Part shown: piece after piece, positions 21,274 to 22,082 of the stretch
Numbering within the stretch: position 1 is the first letter of the stretch
Layout: each line of letters begins with the position of its first letter
Virus record (IMG/VR): IMGVR_UViG_3300037427_003057
Location: 1 to 22,082 of that record
DNA from: a virus
DNA: 22,082 nucleotides
Strand: one strand, 5' to 3'
Position numbers and translations under genes: made by a program
The notes under the pieces: generated by a model
The model's database searches: none
Seen by the model: only the letters and a program-made list of their open reading frames with translations
Told to the model about the DNA's origin: nothing

Positions 21274-21417
21274 ATGAGTAGTACAGAACATGGAACTGGC
21301 CATCCACATACTAATGATACCAGAAAACAATTTAACAATAAAATAGAAAAGTTAGCAATTCTAGGAAAAACTAAAAAAGTTGCCTGGGATGGTAAACGAA
21401 GAAATAGATCTATATAA
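21274..21417 (+). CDS. Hypothetical small basic protein (47 residues)
   Basis: A 47-codon gene with an upstream CATATAAAAATAAA element, whose TAA shares one base with the ATG of the exonuclease gene. The product is His/Lys/Arg rich (HGTGHPHTND, then VAWDGKRRNRSI), without recognisable domain. The coupled overlap and leader support real translation. Confidence 0.6.
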   Translation: MSSTEHGTGHPHTNDTRKQFNNKIEKLAILGKTKKVAWDGKRRNRSI

Positions 21418-22082
21418 TGGCAACAGCAGAGTCTTTAGCAACAACTGAAACAATAAACGGAAAAAGATACTATAACCTTGGTGAAGGGATAAAGTATCCT
21501 TCAGTAACTACTATCTTAGGTGCCATGACAGACAAGTCAGGTATTGATAAATGGAGAAAAAGAATAGGTGAAGAAAAGGCAGATGCTATTTCTAAATTTT
21601 CAGCCAACAGAGGAACTGTTATGCATCAGCTTTGTGAATACTTTTTAGGTTCTGATAAAGAAACTCAGAGAGATAGATTAATTGAGGCGCAAACAAAGAT
21701 AGGGCCGTTTGTAGAAGAAAATGGTTTTACTGAAGAAGAAACTATCATAGGTAGAAAACTTTTCTTTAATTTCTATAATTCTAAATGTTTTGACCGTATT
21801 AGCAATGTAGTGTCCATAGAAGATACTCTTTTCTCACCTCTAATGGGAGGGTATGCTGGTAGGGTAGATATTATATACGAAAATGAAAAAGGGCATCTAG
21901 TGATCTTAGATTTTAAATCTTCTAAAAAACCAAAAAAAGAAGATTGGATAGAAAATTATAAAATGCAAATTGCTGCATATTCTTTAGCTTATTGGGAAAT
22001 GAATAAAAGAAAACCTAAAGGTGGAGAAATATGGATAAGTAATGAAGCTGATGGTTTTCCCCAAGTATTTGAAATGTCATTT
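21417..22082 (+). CDS. PD-(D/E)XK exonuclease, 3' end outside the window
   Basis: The first 222 residues of a RecB/Cas4/MGME1-like nuclease; the gene runs off the right edge. Visible motifs are KYPSVTTIL (residues about 26-34), NRGTVMHQLCEYF (helix with the conserved His), GGYAGRVDIIYE supplying the first catalytic Asp, ILDFKSSK with the Asp-x-Lys pair, and YKMQIAAYSLAY, the Gln-x3-Tyr motif of the RecB nuclease family. It is expected to be a metal-dependent single-strand or end-acting DNA exonuclease for phage replication or recombination. It begins a new unit behind the terminator at 21194. Confidence 0.87.
   Translation, partial: MATAESLATTETINGKRYYNLGEGIKYPSVTTILGAMTDKSGIDKWRKRIGEEKADAISKFSANRGTVMHQLCEYFLGSDKETQRDRLIEAQTKIGPFVEENGFTEEETIIGRKLFFNFYNSKCFDRISNVVSIEDTLFSPLMGGYAGRVDIIYENEKGHLVILDFKSSKKPKKEDWIENYKMQIAAYSLAYWEMNKRKPKGGEIWISNEADGFPQVFEMSF

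Noticed and set aside
1-22082. CRISPR array, insertion sequence, integrase attachment site or defence island
   Set aside because: No spaced direct repeats, transposase, integrase or restriction genes were found; the only repeats are the coding repeats and short leader elements listed.

Overview
The window is a piece of a large, AT-rich, T4-like myovirus (contractile-tailed phage) that most likely infects a member of the Bacteroidota, probably a flavobacterium. The T4 kinship rests on a tail sheath (gp18-type), a tail tube (gp19-type), a gp26-type baseplate protein, both subunits of a T4-type DNA topoisomerase II, and a gp42-type deoxynucleotide-modifying enzyme. The host guess rests on A-rich leaders without Shine-Dalgarno sequences, a tmRNA whose tag starts with Gly as in Bacteroidota, a signal peptide ending in Ser-Ala-Gln, and a possible TAnnTTTG-like -7 promoter element before the tmRNA. 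All genes are on the plus strand, tightly packed, with many 1 to 8 nt overlaps.

Layout. 1-143: the 3' end of an unidentified gene. 201-9293: tail module, comprising sheath, tube, a strong terminator, a free-standing GIY-YIG nuclease, gp26-like protein, a 77-residue gp51/chaperone-position protein, a 1000-residue repeat-bearing tape-measure-like protein and a cyclophilin. 9353-10543: a DEDDh exonuclease and a hypothetical gene. 10563-10915: a complete tmRNA gene with tag GNTELAMAA, followed by two tiny genes. 11306-14520: topoisomerase large (39+60 in one gene) and medium (52) subunits. 14558-17205: a run of small genes and nucleotide-metabolism enzymes: KTSC protein, guanylate-kinase-like, thymidylate-kinase-like, and a thymidylate-synthase-family enzyme that carries the residue pattern of dCMP hydroxymethylase. 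17220-20371: an ATP-grasp protein with a capsid-targeting-like N-terminus, a metallophosphoesterase fold with most metal ligands replaced, a small sigma factor, and two unknowns. 20443-21173: a membrane cassette (secreted beta-barrel protein and a two-helix membrane protein) bounded by hairpins and a strong terminator. 21274-22082: a tiny gene and a PD-(D/E)XK exonuclease cut by the window edge.

How it fits together. The sigma factor could play the part of T4 gp55, and a recurring TATAAAAATAAA element just upstream of several start codons is a candidate target, although its closeness to the starts also allows a translational role. The kinases and the gp42-like enzyme suggest that cytosine in the phage DNA may be modified. 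The tmRNA would give the phage its own ribosome-rescue and proteolysis-tagging RNA. The ATP-grasp protein may be packaged in the head and injected. Observations I consider most worth follow-up are the phage tmRNA with its divergent tag, the Asn-to-Asp switch in the thymidylate-synthase-family enzyme, the catalytically degenerate phosphoesterase, the repeated promoter/leader element, and a possible +1 frameshift between the gp26-like gene and its small neighbour.
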